A DNA stretch of 64,000 nt, from contig NZ_JAYEER010000003.1 of the NCBI RefSeq assembly GCF_034653355.1, positions 620,001 through 684,000 on the forward strand, read 5' to 3'. Position 1 is the stretch's first letter. Each line of letters starts with the position of its first letter. The DNA comes from Nitrospirillum sp034653355 (GTDB lineage Bacteria; Pseudomonadota; Alphaproteobacteria; Azospirillales; Azospirillaceae). Of this stretch, positions 53,014 through 62,175 are shown piece after piece. The notes beneath the pieces are model-generated. The model saw nothing but the letters and a program-made list of their open reading frames with translations, was not told the DNA's origin and did no database searches. The position numbers were made by a program, and so were the translations under genes.

Positions 53014-53976
53014 ATGAGCCTGCCGCCCGTCCTTGCCCAGAACCTGGCGCTGCCGGTCATCGCCTCGCCCATGTTCATCGTGTCCAACCCCGACCTGGTC
53101 ATCGCCCAGTGCCTGGGCGGCATCGTCGGATCCTTCCCGGCGCTGAACGCCCGGCCGAAGGAGGCCTTGGACGAATGGCTGACGCGCATCGACGCCGCCC
53201 TGGCCGACGCCCGCGCCACCAATCCGGACGCCAAGATCGCGCCCTACGCCGTGAACCAGATCATCCACCAGTCCAACGACCGGCTGGAGCACGACATGGA
53301 GGTGTGTGTCCGCCACAAGGTGCCGATCATCATCACCTCGCTGCGCGCGCCCGGCGACATCGTCCCGCACGTTCACGGCTATGGCGGCCTGGTGTTCCAC
53401 GACGTCATCAGCCTGCGCCACGCGGAAAAGGCGCTGGAGGCCGGGGTGGACGGGCTGATCCTGGTGGCGGCCGGGGCCGGCGGCCATGCCGGAGCGCTGA
53501 GCCCCTTCGCCCTGGTGGGGGAGGTGCGGCGCTTCTATGACGGCCCCATCATCCTGTCGGGCGCCATCGCCACCGGCGGCGCCATCCTGGCGGCGCAGGC
53601 CATGGGCGCGGACCTCGCCTACATGGGCACACGCTTCATCGCCACGACGGAAGCCAACGCCGCCGCCGGCTACAAACAGGCCATCGTGGACGCCAGCGCG
53701 TCCGACATCGTCTACACGCCCTTCTTCACCGGCGTCGCCGGTAACTACCTGAAGTCCAGCATCGTGGCCGCCGGCATGGATCCGGACAACCTGCCCCAGG
53801 TGGACCGCAGCAAGATGAATTTCGGCGCGGCGGCCTCGGGCGCCAAGGCGTGGAAGGACATCTGGGGCGCCGGCCAGGGCGTGGGCGCCATTGGCGACGT
53901 CCTGCCCACGGCCGAGTTGATCGCCAAGCTTAAAGACGAATACGCGGCCGCCAGGAAGCGCCTGCTGGGCCTGTAA
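53014..53976 (+). CDS. Nitronate monooxygenase family flavoprotein
   Basis: A 320-aa TIM-barrel FMN enzyme of the nitronate monooxygenase/2-nitropropane dioxygenase family. PVIASPMFIVSNPDLVIAQC opens the barrel, VDGLILVAAGAGGHAGALSP carries the active-site His, and GAILAAQAMGADLAYMGTRF is the FMN phosphate-binding segment. CCAGGGGAG precedes the ATG. It oxidises nitronates to aldehyde and nitrite; the physiological substrate is often propionate 3-nitronate. Confidence 0.93.
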   Translation: MSLPPVLAQNLALPVIASPMFIVSNPDLVIAQCLGGIVGSFPALNARPKEALDEWLTRIDAALADARATNPDAKIAPYAVNQIIHQSNDRLEHDMEVCVRHKVPIIITSLRAPGDIVPHVHGYGGLVFHDVISLRHAEKALEAGVDGLILVAAGAGGHAGALSPFALVGEVRRFYDGPIILSGAIATGGAILAAQAMGADLAYMGTRFIATTEANAAAGYKQAIVDASASDIVYTPFFTGVAGNYLKSSIVAAGMDPDNLPQVDRSKMNFGAAASGAKAWKDIWGAGQGVGAIGDVLPTAELIAKLKDEYAAARKRLLGL

Positions 53977-53994
53977 GCGCACGGATCAATGAAA

Positions 53995-54025
53995 AGGGGC
54001 GCGACGGTCCGGCCGTCGCGCCCCT
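53995..54025. terminator. Bidirectional terminator between convergent genes
   Basis: AGGGGCGCGACGG (53995-54007) pairs perfectly over 13 bp with CCGTCGCGCCCCT (54013-54025) around a TCCGG loop, with four A before it and a T-rich CGTCGTTTC after it. It stops both the nitronate monooxygenase gene and the convergent hypothetical gene. Confidence 0.85.
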
Positions 54026-54043
54026 CGTCGTTTCGGACCGACC

Positions 54044-54388
54044 TCAGTGGTCGGAGCCGTGCAGGATCTGGCCGCGGATACCCGTGTCGTAGGCCAGGCC
54101 CGCCTCGGTCACGATGGCGGCGTTGGGGAACTGCGACTTGATCAGGCCCTTGCGCTCCAGCGCCACCCAGGCCGCCTGGTTGGACAGACCCGTGGCGTCC
54201 GCGGACATCACGGTGTAGGGACCCAGGTGGAAGTGGTTGCCGTGGGCGTGCGGGAAGCGGTCGACCATCACGCCCCCCTCGACCACCGGCTGGCCCACGC
54301 CCTCGAGCCCGGCCAGGACCTGCAGCAGGGTCAGCGTCTTCAGCTGCAGGGCGTTCAGGTTCAGCGGGTTCTTTTTCACGGGCGGCAT
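54044..54388 (-). CDS. Conserved-looking hypothetical protein, 114 aa
   Basis: A small cytosolic protein with no signal peptide: MPPVKKNPLNLNALQLKTLT, then VDRFPHAHGNHFHLGPYTVM (a His-rich segment with HAHGNHFH), and ADATGLSNQAAWVALERKGL. The His cluster might bind a metal. Its ordered mix and codon bias support a real gene. It precedes the O-antigen ligase on the same strand but no relation is shown. Confidence 0.75.
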   Translation of the reverse strand: MPPVKKNPLNLNALQLKTLTLLQVLAGLEGVGQPVVEGGVMVDRFPHAHGNHFHLGPYTVMSADATGLSNQAAWVALERKGLIKSQFPNAAIVTEAGLAYDTGIRGQILHGSDH

Positions 54389-54493
54389 GGACGGATCCTC
54401 GAAGGAAGAGCGGTTAGGCGATGGATATGGGGTTGCCATTTACCCCCGCCAGCCCGCCGGGGGCAAGTCGCCAGCAATGCTGGCCTGCCCGCG

Positions 54494-55897
54494 TCAGGCC
54501 TTGTTGGCCCGCGTCCACCACCCGGCCGGCAGGTTCAGTTCCAGCAGGCCCACCGCCAACATGATGCCGCACAGCCACCACGTCTGCCATGCGCCGTAGG
54601 AGAAGCAGCCCACCGCGATGGTGGCGGCGATGGCGGCCAGCGCCGAGGCCTGGGCATAGGCCGGCAGGCGCCGTGTGCCCCAGACCAGGCCCACGCCCAG
54701 CCAGGCGTAGAGCAGGCTGCCCACCACCCCCAATTCCAGCAGCACCTGCAGGAAGATGTTGTGTGGATGCAGGGGGATGATGGGGGATTCGGGATGGAAC
54801 TTGGAGACCTCGCCCTCGTCCGGGATGTTGCGGGAGCTGTCCAGGCCCCAACCGACCAGGGGTTTTTCCAGGATGCGGCGGGCGGCCACGTCCCAGATCT
54901 CCACCCGGTGGCGGAAGCTCCACGGCATGCGCGCCTCTTCCGTCAGACCGGCGCGGTGCAGGCTCAACGAGATGGGGATGGACAGGATGGGACCGGCCAC
55001 CAGGACCGCGATCACGACCACCCGCGCCGCGCGCGCCGACAGCCGCGCCAAGCCGTAGAACACCAGGCCCACACCCAGGCCCACCTTGGCCGAGGCGCTG
55101 GTGCCACCCAGCGCCGTCAGGAAGAAGGCCGCCGGCATCACCCAGGCCCAGGGCATGGCCCGCCCCGCCGGGGGCGGCCGTATCGCCGTCAGCGCCGGTA
55201 GGCGGGCGAAGGCCCCCCGGCCCGTGACCCAGGCCAGGCGGGCCAAGCCCAGGCCCAGGGGCCAGGCGAGCGTGGCGAACAGCACCGCCGGCCGGTTCAG
55301 CGCCCGGTCGTGGTCGACCTTGGTGCCCTCCAGCGCCTTTTCCAGGCGATAGATGGGCTGGTCGCCCACCACCTCGATGGCGAAGATGGCGAGGCCCACC
55401 ACCATGCCGATGACGGCCCAGCGGATCAGCAGCCAGCGCCGCCGGTCATCCACCTCGCGCAGGGTGCCGATCCAGAACAGGAAGGGCACGACCGTGTACA
55501 GGAAAGTCAGCAGTTGCCCCACGCCGTCCTTGCGCACAGGCGTCCACAGCACGGATACCGCCCCCAGCAGCAGGCACAGCGCCAGGGGCAGCAGCGGCGT
55601 GGCGCGCCAAGTCGCGCGGGCCGTCAGCAGGGCGGGCAACCGACGGGCGCGGACGGCATACAGGATGCCACCCAGGAACGACAGGCTGATCAGGGTGGGC
55701 GCCGTGCCCAAGGGCACCAGGGCGCAGATGAAACCCAACACGGTCAGCAGGAACAGTGTCAGGCCCGTCCACGCCAGGCTGAAGGGCAGTGCCCGCTGAA
55801 CGGGGGAAACGGGCTCGGCCGTTGGTGCCGCGGCGGACAGGGGGGACATAACCGGTGCACTGGTCCGCAGTTCGCGCGTGGTCTGGGTCAACGACAT
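54494..55897 (-). CDS. O-antigen ligase/polymerase family protein
   Basis: The 467-aa protein has about 11 hydrophobic helices and the Wzy/WaaL-type periplasmic loop near residues 320-370 (LVGWGLDSSRNIPDEG, then PLHPHNIFLQVLLELGVVGS), where HPHN is the conserved catalytic motif. Start was set at MSLTQTTREL, with CTGGAGC 6 nt upstream. It neighbours two glycosyltransferases at 56 and 58-59 kb, so a cell-surface polysaccharide role is likely. Confidence 0.9.
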   Translation of the reverse strand: MSLTQTTRELRTSAPVMSPLSAAAPTAEPVSPVQRALPFSLAWTGLTLFLLTVLGFICALVPLGTAPTLISLSFLGGILYAVRARRLPALLTARATWRATPLLPLALCLLLGAVSVLWTPVRKDGVGQLLTFLYTVVPFLFWIGTLREVDDRRRWLLIRWAVIGMVVGLAIFAIEVVGDQPIYRLEKALEGTKVDHDRALNRPAVLFATLAWPLGLGLARLAWVTGRGAFARLPALTAIRPPPAGRAMPWAWVMPAAFFLTALGGTSASAKVGLGVGLVFYGLARLSARAARVVVIAVLVAGPILSIPISLSLHRAGLTEEARMPWSFRHRVEIWDVAARRILEKPLVGWGLDSSRNIPDEGEVSKFHPESPIIPLHPHNIFLQVLLELGVVGSLLYAWLGVGLVWGTRRLPAYAQASALAAIAATIAVGCFSYGAWQTWWLCGIMLAVGLLELNLPAGWWTRANKA

Positions 55898-56027
55898 CTT
55901 GCTCCAGCGTAACTCTCCGGCGGCCCAAGGCCCCAACCTGGCCACCAAGGCCCCATTCTTTTACTCGGGAACGGCGCCGGTCCCAGCGTTTTTTCGTCAG
56001 GTCACAGGATAGGCATGGGGCACCTGG

Positions 56028-56984
56028 TCACATCCCCGCCAGCAAGTCGGCCGCGGCGTCAGCCACCTGATCCAGGGAAAGCGCCGCCATGCGGGCCTCA
56101 GGCGATGCGCCCGGTTCCACCGCGGGCGCCACCACCGCCCGGGCCCGGGGCCCCCAGGGAGCATAAAGGTGGGAGGGCGTGGGCCCGAACAGGCCCAGCG
56201 TGGGCACGCCGGCCGCGGCGGCCACGTGCATCAGCCCGCTGTCGTTGCCCACGAACAGCCGCACCCGCTCCAGGCAAGCGCCGGCCAGCAGCGGATCGGT
56301 CCGCCCCACCAGGTCGATGATCCGGCCGGCCCCCAATGCGGCGCCCAGGGCGCCCAGCACCGTGGCGCAACGCGGCCGTTCCGTCTCGGCCGCCAGGACC
56401 ATCACCCGGGCGGGCCCCAGAACGGCTTGGGGGCCGGCCGCCAGCGGGCCGGCCAGCAGCCGCAGGGCCAACGCGGCGAAGCGATCCCCCGGCCATTCCT
56501 TTCCCGTCCAGTTGGCGGCGGGGCCCAGCGCCAGGATGGGGGCGCCCTCGTCAGGCCCGACCAGGGCGCGCGCCTCGGCCCGGACGGCGTCGTTCAGGAA
56601 CAGGCGCGGGGCGGGCGGCGGCTCCAGCCCCAGCACCCGGCCCAGGGAAACGACCTTGGGCTGGCGGTCGTCACCACCGCGGAAGGTGGCGCGGCGGCGA
56701 GCCAGGACCAGCCGGGACACAGCGCTGTCGCGCAAATCCACCACCAGATCCCAGCGCCGGCCCACAACCTGCCGCCACAGGTCCAGCCAATGGCCGGCCA
56801 GGCGACGCTTGGGCATGGCGATGATCTCATCCAGACGGGGCACGGCGTGGAATAGCGGGGCGGCGATGGGGCCGCAGGCGATGGTGAAACGCGCGTCCGG
56901 CATCTGGTCCACCAGGTGCCCCAGCAGGCCGGTGGTCAGCACCGCGTCGCCCAGACGGGTGGAGGTGATGAACAAAACCCGCAA
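56028..56984 (-). CDS. Glycosyltransferase family 9 (heptosyltransferase-like)
   Basis: A 318-aa GT-B protein: LRVLFITSTRLGDAVLTTGL at the start, WDLVVDLRDSAVSRLV and the C-terminal RLFVGNDSGLMHVAAAAGVP, GLFGPT and YAPWGP all match GT9 lipopolysaccharide heptosyltransferases. The start is TTG 56984; an ATG lies only far upstream in a non-coding stretch. It is transcribed toward the O-antigen ligase (130 nt gap). Confidence 0.9.
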   Translation of the reverse strand: MRVLFITSTRLGDAVLTTGLLGHLVDQMPDARFTIACGPIAAPLFHAVPRLDEIIAMPKRRLAGHWLDLWRQVVGRRWDLVVDLRDSAVSRLVLARRRATFRGGDDRQPKVVSLGRVLGLEPPPAPRLFLNDAVRAEARALVGPDEGAPILALGPAANWTGKEWPGDRFAALALRLLAGPLAAGPQAVLGPARVMVLAAETERPRCATVLGALGAALGAGRIIDLVGRTDPLLAGACLERVRLFVGNDSGLMHVAAAAGVPTLGLFGPTPSHLYAPWGPRARAVVAPAVEPGASPEARMAALSLDQVADAAADLLAGM

Positions 56985-57189
56985 CAGACTGGCCCCCAAC
57001 CCACGGCATGACCCCGGCGACCGGCCCCTTATACAAGCGCCATCAGACGCTTGCCAATGCGGCGATGGCGGTCGACCTTTGCACAGGGTTGGCAAAGGGC
57101 GGCCCTGCGGGCGGGAACCCTTGCGGCGGCGGGCGCCACCCCTTACCTGTTGAAGCCACCCCTCGGGAAAACTGTTCAGGTCCGGAATC

Positions 57190-58113
57190 ATGACTGAAGG
57201 TGTCGCATTTTCCTGGCCCCCGGCCCCCCAGGCGGCGGCCGGCCGGCTGGCCGACCGGGGCGTGCTGGCGCTGACCGGGCCTGACGCCCGCGTCTTCTTG
57301 CAGGGGCTGATCACCAACGACGTGCGCCGTGTCAGCCCGTCCCAAGCCATCTATGCCTTGCTCCTGACCGCCCAGGGCAAGTTCCTGCATGAGCTGTTCC
57401 TGACCGCCCAGGTGGACGCCGGCGGCGACGAAACCCTGCTGATAGAGACGGAGGCCGCGCGGGCGCCCGATTTGCTGCGCCGTCTGTCGATGTACAAGCT
57501 GCGATCCAAGGTGGCCTTGACCGACGGCAGCGCCCGGTGGGCGGTGGGTGTGGCCCTGGATGGGGCGGTGGGAGATGCCGCGCCGGGCGCCGCATGGACG
57601 ATAGCCACGCCGGAAGGCCCGGCCATCGCCTATGTCGACCCGCGCCATGCCGGCCTGGGCCTGCGCCTGCTGCTGCCCCGCCCGCTGGCCGAGAGCCTGC
57701 CCGACGCGGCCGACGCCTACGCCAGGCGCCGGCTGGAGCTGGGCGTGCCGGATGGTAGCCGCGACCTGGTGCCGGAAAAATCCATCCCCTTGGAAAACGG
57801 CATGGACAGCCTGTCGGCCGTGGCCTTCGACAAGGGTTGCTACATGGGTCAGGAACTGACCGCCCGCACCCACTATCGCGCCCTGATCCGCAAGCGCCTG
57901 ATGCGCGTCACGGCGATCGACGGCCAAGCCCTGCCCCCCGCCGGCACCCCGGTGGTGTGGGGGGACCGCGACGTGGGAGAGATGCGCAGCAGCCTCGGCG
58001 CGCAAGGCCTTGCGGTGTTGCGGATCGAGGATGTGGAGAAGCCCGACGTGGCCCTGAGCAGCGGGGGCGTGCCGCTGGCCGTCAATGGCCCGGTGCCGGC
58101 GCCCCGGCCTTGA
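57190..58113 (+). CDS. ygfZ: Folate-binding tRNA-modifying/Fe-S protein YgfZ
   Basis: This 307-aa protein is a YgfZ/GcvT-like tetrahydrofolate-binding protein. The signature KGCYMGQE is at residues 215-222. The N-terminal VLALTGPDARVFLQGLITND is typical. The family helps repair or assemble 4Fe-4S enzymes. The gene is convergent with a glycosyltransferase and their 3' ends overlap by 32 nt. Confidence 0.92.
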   Translation: MTEGVAFSWPPAPQAAAGRLADRGVLALTGPDARVFLQGLITNDVRRVSPSQAIYALLLTAQGKFLHELFLTAQVDAGGDETLLIETEAARAPDLLRRLSMYKLRSKVALTDGSARWAVGVALDGAVGDAAPGAAWTIATPEGPAIAYVDPRHAGLGLRLLLPRPLAESLPDAADAYARRRLELGVPDGSRDLVPEKSIPLENGMDSLSAVAFDKGCYMGQELTARTHYRALIRKRLMRVTAIDGQALPPAGTPVVWGDRDVGEMRSSLGAQGLAVLRIEDVEKPDVALSSGGVPLAVNGPVPAPRP

Positions 58114-59266
58114 GCGCGGCGGCGGCGGCGGCTTCGGCGGCGGCGATCAACTCGGCATACAGCCGTTCCAGCGCCTCCAGGCTGGTGGCCTGGCTATAGG
58201 CGGGCAAATCCGGACGGTGGCGCAGGCGGGTGCCCGCCTTGCGGGCCGTGGCGACCGCGTCCAACGCCACGCCCAGCGCTTCCGCCAGGTCGTCGGCATC
58301 GCCGGGCGCCGCCAGCGGGGCGAGCGCCAAGCCACTGCCCGTCCGCACACCGGGAGCGGCGGCGTAGGCGTCACGGCCCTTTTCCGAGGGGGGCTGCAGA
58401 ATGGTTCGGGCCCCTTCCGAGGCGGAGGCCACCACCGGCACCCCGGCGTCCAGCGCCTCCAGGAACACCAGGCCGAAGGGCTCGAATCGGGCGGAGGAGC
58501 AGAACAGGTCGGCGGCGTGGTAGAAGTCCTTCACGTCGCCGCGAAAACCCAGGAAACGGACGGCCGGGCAGTCGGCAGCCTGCAGGCGCAGCGCCCCCAT
58601 CTCCGGCCCGTCGCCGACGATGGCCAGCTTCAGGTTCGGGCGGTCCAGCCCCCGCACCGCGCCGACCAGCAGATCAAAGCCCTTCTCCCGGATCAGCGGC
58701 CCCACGCCCAGCACCAGCACGTCGCCCGGCAGCGCCGCGCCCGCCTCCTCGCGTAGTGCCGCGATGCGGCCGGCGTGGGGGGTGGCATGGACCTGTTGCC
58801 ATAGGTTCACACGGGCGATGCGCCCTTCGAACCCACCCAGCTTGGCCTCCTGCGCCTGCCAATCGGTGGTGGCGACCACGGCGTCGTGGTTCTGGTACCA
58901 GCGGCGGCGGTAGTCCGGATGCATGGTGGCCAGCAAGGACGGGCGGCCGGGAAGCAGCGGCCGCAGGCGACCCACGGTCTGGCCGGCGCGACCACCATGG
59001 CAATGGATGACGTCGGGCCGGAAGCGGCGGATATGGCTCCAGATGCCGGGCGCCATGAGGCCCGGGCCCACCGTCACCACCCGCAGGCCCGGCAATTCAC
59101 CCGAGGATGGCAGCTGGTCGCGGATGGAACGGCCGCCCGTGTCGGCGCAGTCGGCCCGTACGATCAGCAGAACGTCATGATGGCGCGCCTGGGCGGTGGC
59201 CAGTTCCGCGACGTGGCGTTCAGCCCCCCGGAACCCCTTGGACAAGATGATCTGGACGATACGCAT
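58082..59266 (-). CDS. Glycosyltransferase family 4 (GT1-like)
   Basis: The 394-aa GT-B protein has the donor-site motif ARFEPFGLVFLEALDAGVPV, ahead of it VLGVGPLIREKGFDLLVGAV, and an N-terminal MRIVQIILSKGFRGAERHVA acceptor domain. It has the length of the family. Start was set at MRIVQIILSK (59266). It likely adds a sugar in surface polysaccharide assembly, with the GT9 and ligase genes nearby. Its 3' end overlaps that of ygfZ. Confidence 0.9.
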   Translation of the reverse strand: MRIVQIILSKGFRGAERHVAELATAQARHHDVLLIVRADCADTGGRSIRDQLPSSGELPGLRVVTVGPGLMAPGIWSHIRRFRPDVIHCHGGRAGQTVGRLRPLLPGRPSLLATMHPDYRRRWYQNHDAVVATTDWQAQEAKLGGFEGRIARVNLWQQVHATPHAGRIAALREEAGAALPGDVLVLGVGPLIREKGFDLLVGAVRGLDRPNLKLAIVGDGPEMGALRLQAADCPAVRFLGFRGDVKDFYHAADLFCSSARFEPFGLVFLEALDAGVPVVASASEGARTILQPPSEKGRDAYAAAPGVRTGSGLALAPLAAPGDADDLAEALGVALDAVATARKAGTRLRHRPDLPAYSQATSLEALERLYAELIAAAEAAAAAALKAGAPAPGH

Positions 59267-59649
59267 ACAGGCCCTCGATACGAAACCCGCGCAGCCACAC
59301 CGGCGCAGACAACCGGGCCTCCTCACCCAGGATCCAGGCGCACCAACCTCGCCCGACCTGATCCCTTCCTACGCCCTGGCCGCCGTTGGGGCAAGCCCTT
59401 GCCCTGTGCCGAATGGCCGCCGCCACCTCCCCCGCTGTTACGGGTCGGCGTGGACCGACCGGTCGTCCGCCGCCACGGCGCCGCGACGGGCACCCGTCGC
59501 CCGCCGGCGAACAGGTGCGATCACAGGTACAAAGTGATTGACGAAGGCCGGGCGCCCTCCCACACCATGGCGCCGTGGAACTTGGGGCCGCCAGCGGCGA
59601 CACGGCTGGCGGTGCCACGCGGGGATCGGGGCGACAGGCGGGTGGGGGT
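59267..59649. other. Intergenic region without recognised gene
   Basis: About 380 nt separate the divergent GT4 and HAMP-domain genes. It probably holds both promoters. No convincing gene, tRNA or terminator was seen. Confidence 0.5.
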
Positions 59650-62022
59650 ATGAGGCCAGGGGTCAGTTCATCGCAAGGCGCCCTTCGCGGAGGTGCCGCC
59701 GGCGGTCTGCGCCGCGCCAGCGGCTGGGTCGCCGGCCTGGTTGTCGCCGCGTCGGTCGTCCTGGTGGCCGCCGCCACCTATAACATGGCCCTGTTCAGCC
59801 GAGTTGACCGATCGCTGGATGAGACACCGGCCGTTGCCGCCGCCAAATCCCGCGCCCTGGATGAGGCGCGGTCGGCCCTGGGCAATGGCGGACTGCTGAA
59901 CGCCCTGGCCGTCTACGCCGAAACCGGCAGTACCCAGGCCCGCGCCGACATCGCGCAGGCCCTTGAAACGGCCGACCGCAACGTCCGCGCCTTCGAAGGC
60001 AACCGCCTGACCACCGCCGAATCAGATCTGGCGCGCGACCTGCACCGCCTGATCGACCGTTACCGCGCGGCGGTGAACGCCGCCGGCGACAAGCCGCAGG
60101 CCCTGTCCGGCGCCACCGGCCTGTCGCTGATGACCCTGCACGCCGCCGTGGCCGACCGCATCGCCCAGCTGCGCCGGCAGGAGGTGCAGACCACGGCCGA
60201 CGTGCTGGCGGGTCCCGCCCGCGCCGGCTTCTGGCTGGGCATCGCCGCGGTGGGCGCCATGCTCGCCACGGCGGCGGCGGCCCTGTGGCTGATCCGCCTG
60301 CGCCTGCTGGCGCCCCTGGCCCAGCTGCGTGACAGCGTGGGCGGAGTTGCCCGGGGGGATTGGCGCGTGCCCGTGGCCGGCACCGACCGCCCCGACGAAC
60401 TGGGCGACATGGCCCGCGCCGTCGAGGGCTTCCGCCGCCAGGTGGCCGACCTGCCCGATGTCTCCATCCTCACCGAGAACGGGCGCGTGCGCCTGAAGTT
60501 TGATGGCGAAGCCGGCGACCTGTTCGACCAGCTGACCACCCGCCTGCGCAGCGCCGGCGACGCCCTGGCCGGCAACGGCGATGCCGTATCCACCTTGGTG
60601 GCCGACACGCGGCGCGACCTGACCGGCCTGCTGAGCGGCACCCAGCGCGACCTGACCGAGCTTTTGAGCGGGACGCGGCAGGAACTGGCCGACAGCGTAC
60701 GGCGCATGGGCGAGCTGTGCGGCGCCGTCGCCAAGGCCGCCGGCGACAGTAACCGCGAGATCAAGGAGGCGACGGAGCTGTTGAGCCGCGCCGCCCTGCA
60801 GGTCCACGCCTTCGACGATCGGGGCGGCGGCGGTGGGCTGGACAATTTGGTGGAAGCGCTGCGCCGCAACGCCGACCTGGTGGCCAACACCGTGCTGACG
60901 GCCGGCGAGGACGTGGGCCGCGTGGTGCGCGGCCTGTCGGAAACGGAAGGCGAGCTGCGGCGCGCCACGGGCGCGGCGCAAGAGGCCAACGACCGCATGA
61001 ACAGCGCCATGGGCGACCTGCAGAATAAGCTGCTGGCCTCGGTCAAGCTGCTGCGCGCCTCGGGTGAGATGCTGGCCAGCAGTTCGGCGGAGGCCACGGC
61101 CGGCCTGACCCGCGCGACCGAGGCGGTGGGCAACAGCGACCGCAACCTGCAGGCGGCCCTGGCCCATGCCGGCGACCGGCTGGAGCGGGTGACGGGCCGG
61201 GTGGAAGGCTCGGCCGAGCTGCTGCGCGGCACGGCGGACGAGGTCACGCGCAACCTATCGGGCGCGCTGGACGGCCTGAACCGCGCCAACCGCCTGATCG
61301 AGACGGCGGCCGAGGCCAACAGCACCCGCCTGGAACCGGTGGCGGAAAGCCTGGCGGCGGTGCAGCGCGACCTGGCTGGCGCCGCCGCCGGCGTGGCCCT
61401 GCGGGCGGGCGAGATGACCCGCACCCTGGACAGCCTGGGCAAGATATCGGAGACCATGCGCGCCGAGCTGGAGCGCCGCAGCGCCGATCCCGACCAGAAG
61501 GCCGCCGCCGACGAGGCCATCGCCCGGCTGGAGGCCACAGCCCACGCGCTGGGCGACCGGGCCGGCAGCATCGGCGACACCGCCACGCGGCTGTCGGACA
61601 TGCTGGCCGCCGGCCTGGGCGACGCGGGAGCCCGGGTGGAGGGGGCGGTGCGCGACCTGCAGCGCGAAGCCGCCAGCCTGGCGACCGACGCCAGCGGCGC
61701 CACGAACGCCCTGAACCGCGCCCTGGCCCGTCAGGATGAGGCGACGGAATCGCTGCGCGCCCTGACTGGCGGGCTGACGGAAGCGCTGGCCCCCCGCGTC
61801 GACCCCAACCTGGCCACGGTGCAGTCGCTGGCCGACGGCCTGCGCATCCGCATGGAGGCGGCCGACCGTACCATCCGCGGCCTGCTCGACCTGACGGGCG
61901 ACCTGAAGGCGCTGGTCGACAGCAGCCGGGCCCATGAACAGGCCAGCACCGCCGCCACCAAGGATCTGGGCGATCGCCTGGCCGCGATCGCCGACCAGTT
62001 GCGCGCCGCCACCGGCGGCTGA
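59650..62022 (+). CDS. HAMP-domain membrane protein with long coiled-coil tail
   Basis: A 790-aa protein: a transmembrane helix (GWVAGLVVAASVVLVAAATY), a periplasmic four-helix-type sensor of about 150 residues, a second helix (FWLGIAAVGAMLATAAAALW), a HAMP segment (RLRLLAPLAQLRDSVGGVAR, PDELGDMARAVEGFRRQVAD) and some 550 residues of heptad-rich helices. The chemoreceptor hairpin (the EAAIEAARAGE-type tip) is absent, so it is not a standard methyl-accepting protein. Start was set at ATG 59650, preceded by GGTGGGGG. A structural or signalling role in the cell envelope is likely. Confidence 0.8.
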   Translation: MRPGVSSSQGALRGGAAGGLRRASGWVAGLVVAASVVLVAAATYNMALFSRVDRSLDETPAVAAAKSRALDEARSALGNGGLLNALAVYAETGSTQARADIAQALETADRNVRAFEGNRLTTAESDLARDLHRLIDRYRAAVNAAGDKPQALSGATGLSLMTLHAAVADRIAQLRRQEVQTTADVLAGPARAGFWLGIAAVGAMLATAAAALWLIRLRLLAPLAQLRDSVGGVARGDWRVPVAGTDRPDELGDMARAVEGFRRQVADLPDVSILTENGRVRLKFDGEAGDLFDQLTTRLRSAGDALAGNGDAVSTLVADTRRDLTGLLSGTQRDLTELLSGTRQELADSVRRMGELCGAVAKAAGDSNREIKEATELLSRAALQVHAFDDRGGGGGLDNLVEALRRNADLVANTVLTAGEDVGRVVRGLSETEGELRRATGAAQEANDRMNSAMGDLQNKLLASVKLLRASGEMLASSSAEATAGLTRATEAVGNSDRNLQAALAHAGDRLERVTGRVEGSAELLRGTADEVTRNLSGALDGLNRANRLIETAAEANSTRLEPVAESLAAVQRDLAGAAAGVALRAGEMTRTLDSLGKISETMRAELERRSADPDQKAAADEAIARLEATAHALGDRAGSIGDTATRLSDMLAAGLGDAGARVEGAVRDLQREAASLATDASGATNALNRALARQDEATESLRALTGGLTEALAPRVDPNLATVQSLADGLRIRMEAADRTIRGLLDLTGDLKALVDSSRAHEQASTAATKDLGDRLAAIADQLRAATGG

Positions 62023-62114
62023 GACCGACCCGGACCGCCCTGATCGGGAAGGATGATCCTTGTGGAGATCGCTTACGGTGGCTTCCGCCAGAACGCGCCC
62101 ATGCTGGGCGCACC

Positions 62115-62152
62115 AAAAAAACCGCCCCGGCCGGCGCCGGAGCGGGTTTTTC
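62115..62152. terminator. Bidirectional terminator between convergent genes
   Basis: A GC-rich hairpin flanked by seven A on the left and GGGTTTTTCC on the right lies between the HAMP-domain gene and the convergent efflux gene. The A and T runs make it a terminator for both strands. Confidence 0.8.
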
Positions 62153-62175
62153 CTTGAAATCAAGTCGGCTGTGGA

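Noticed and set aside
57000..57190. Upstream extension of the GT9 gene to 57350
   Set aside because: The extra 122 codons are Arg/Gly-rich without similarity and would overlap the ygfZ promoter and start; the family start motif LRVLFITS fits TTG 56984.
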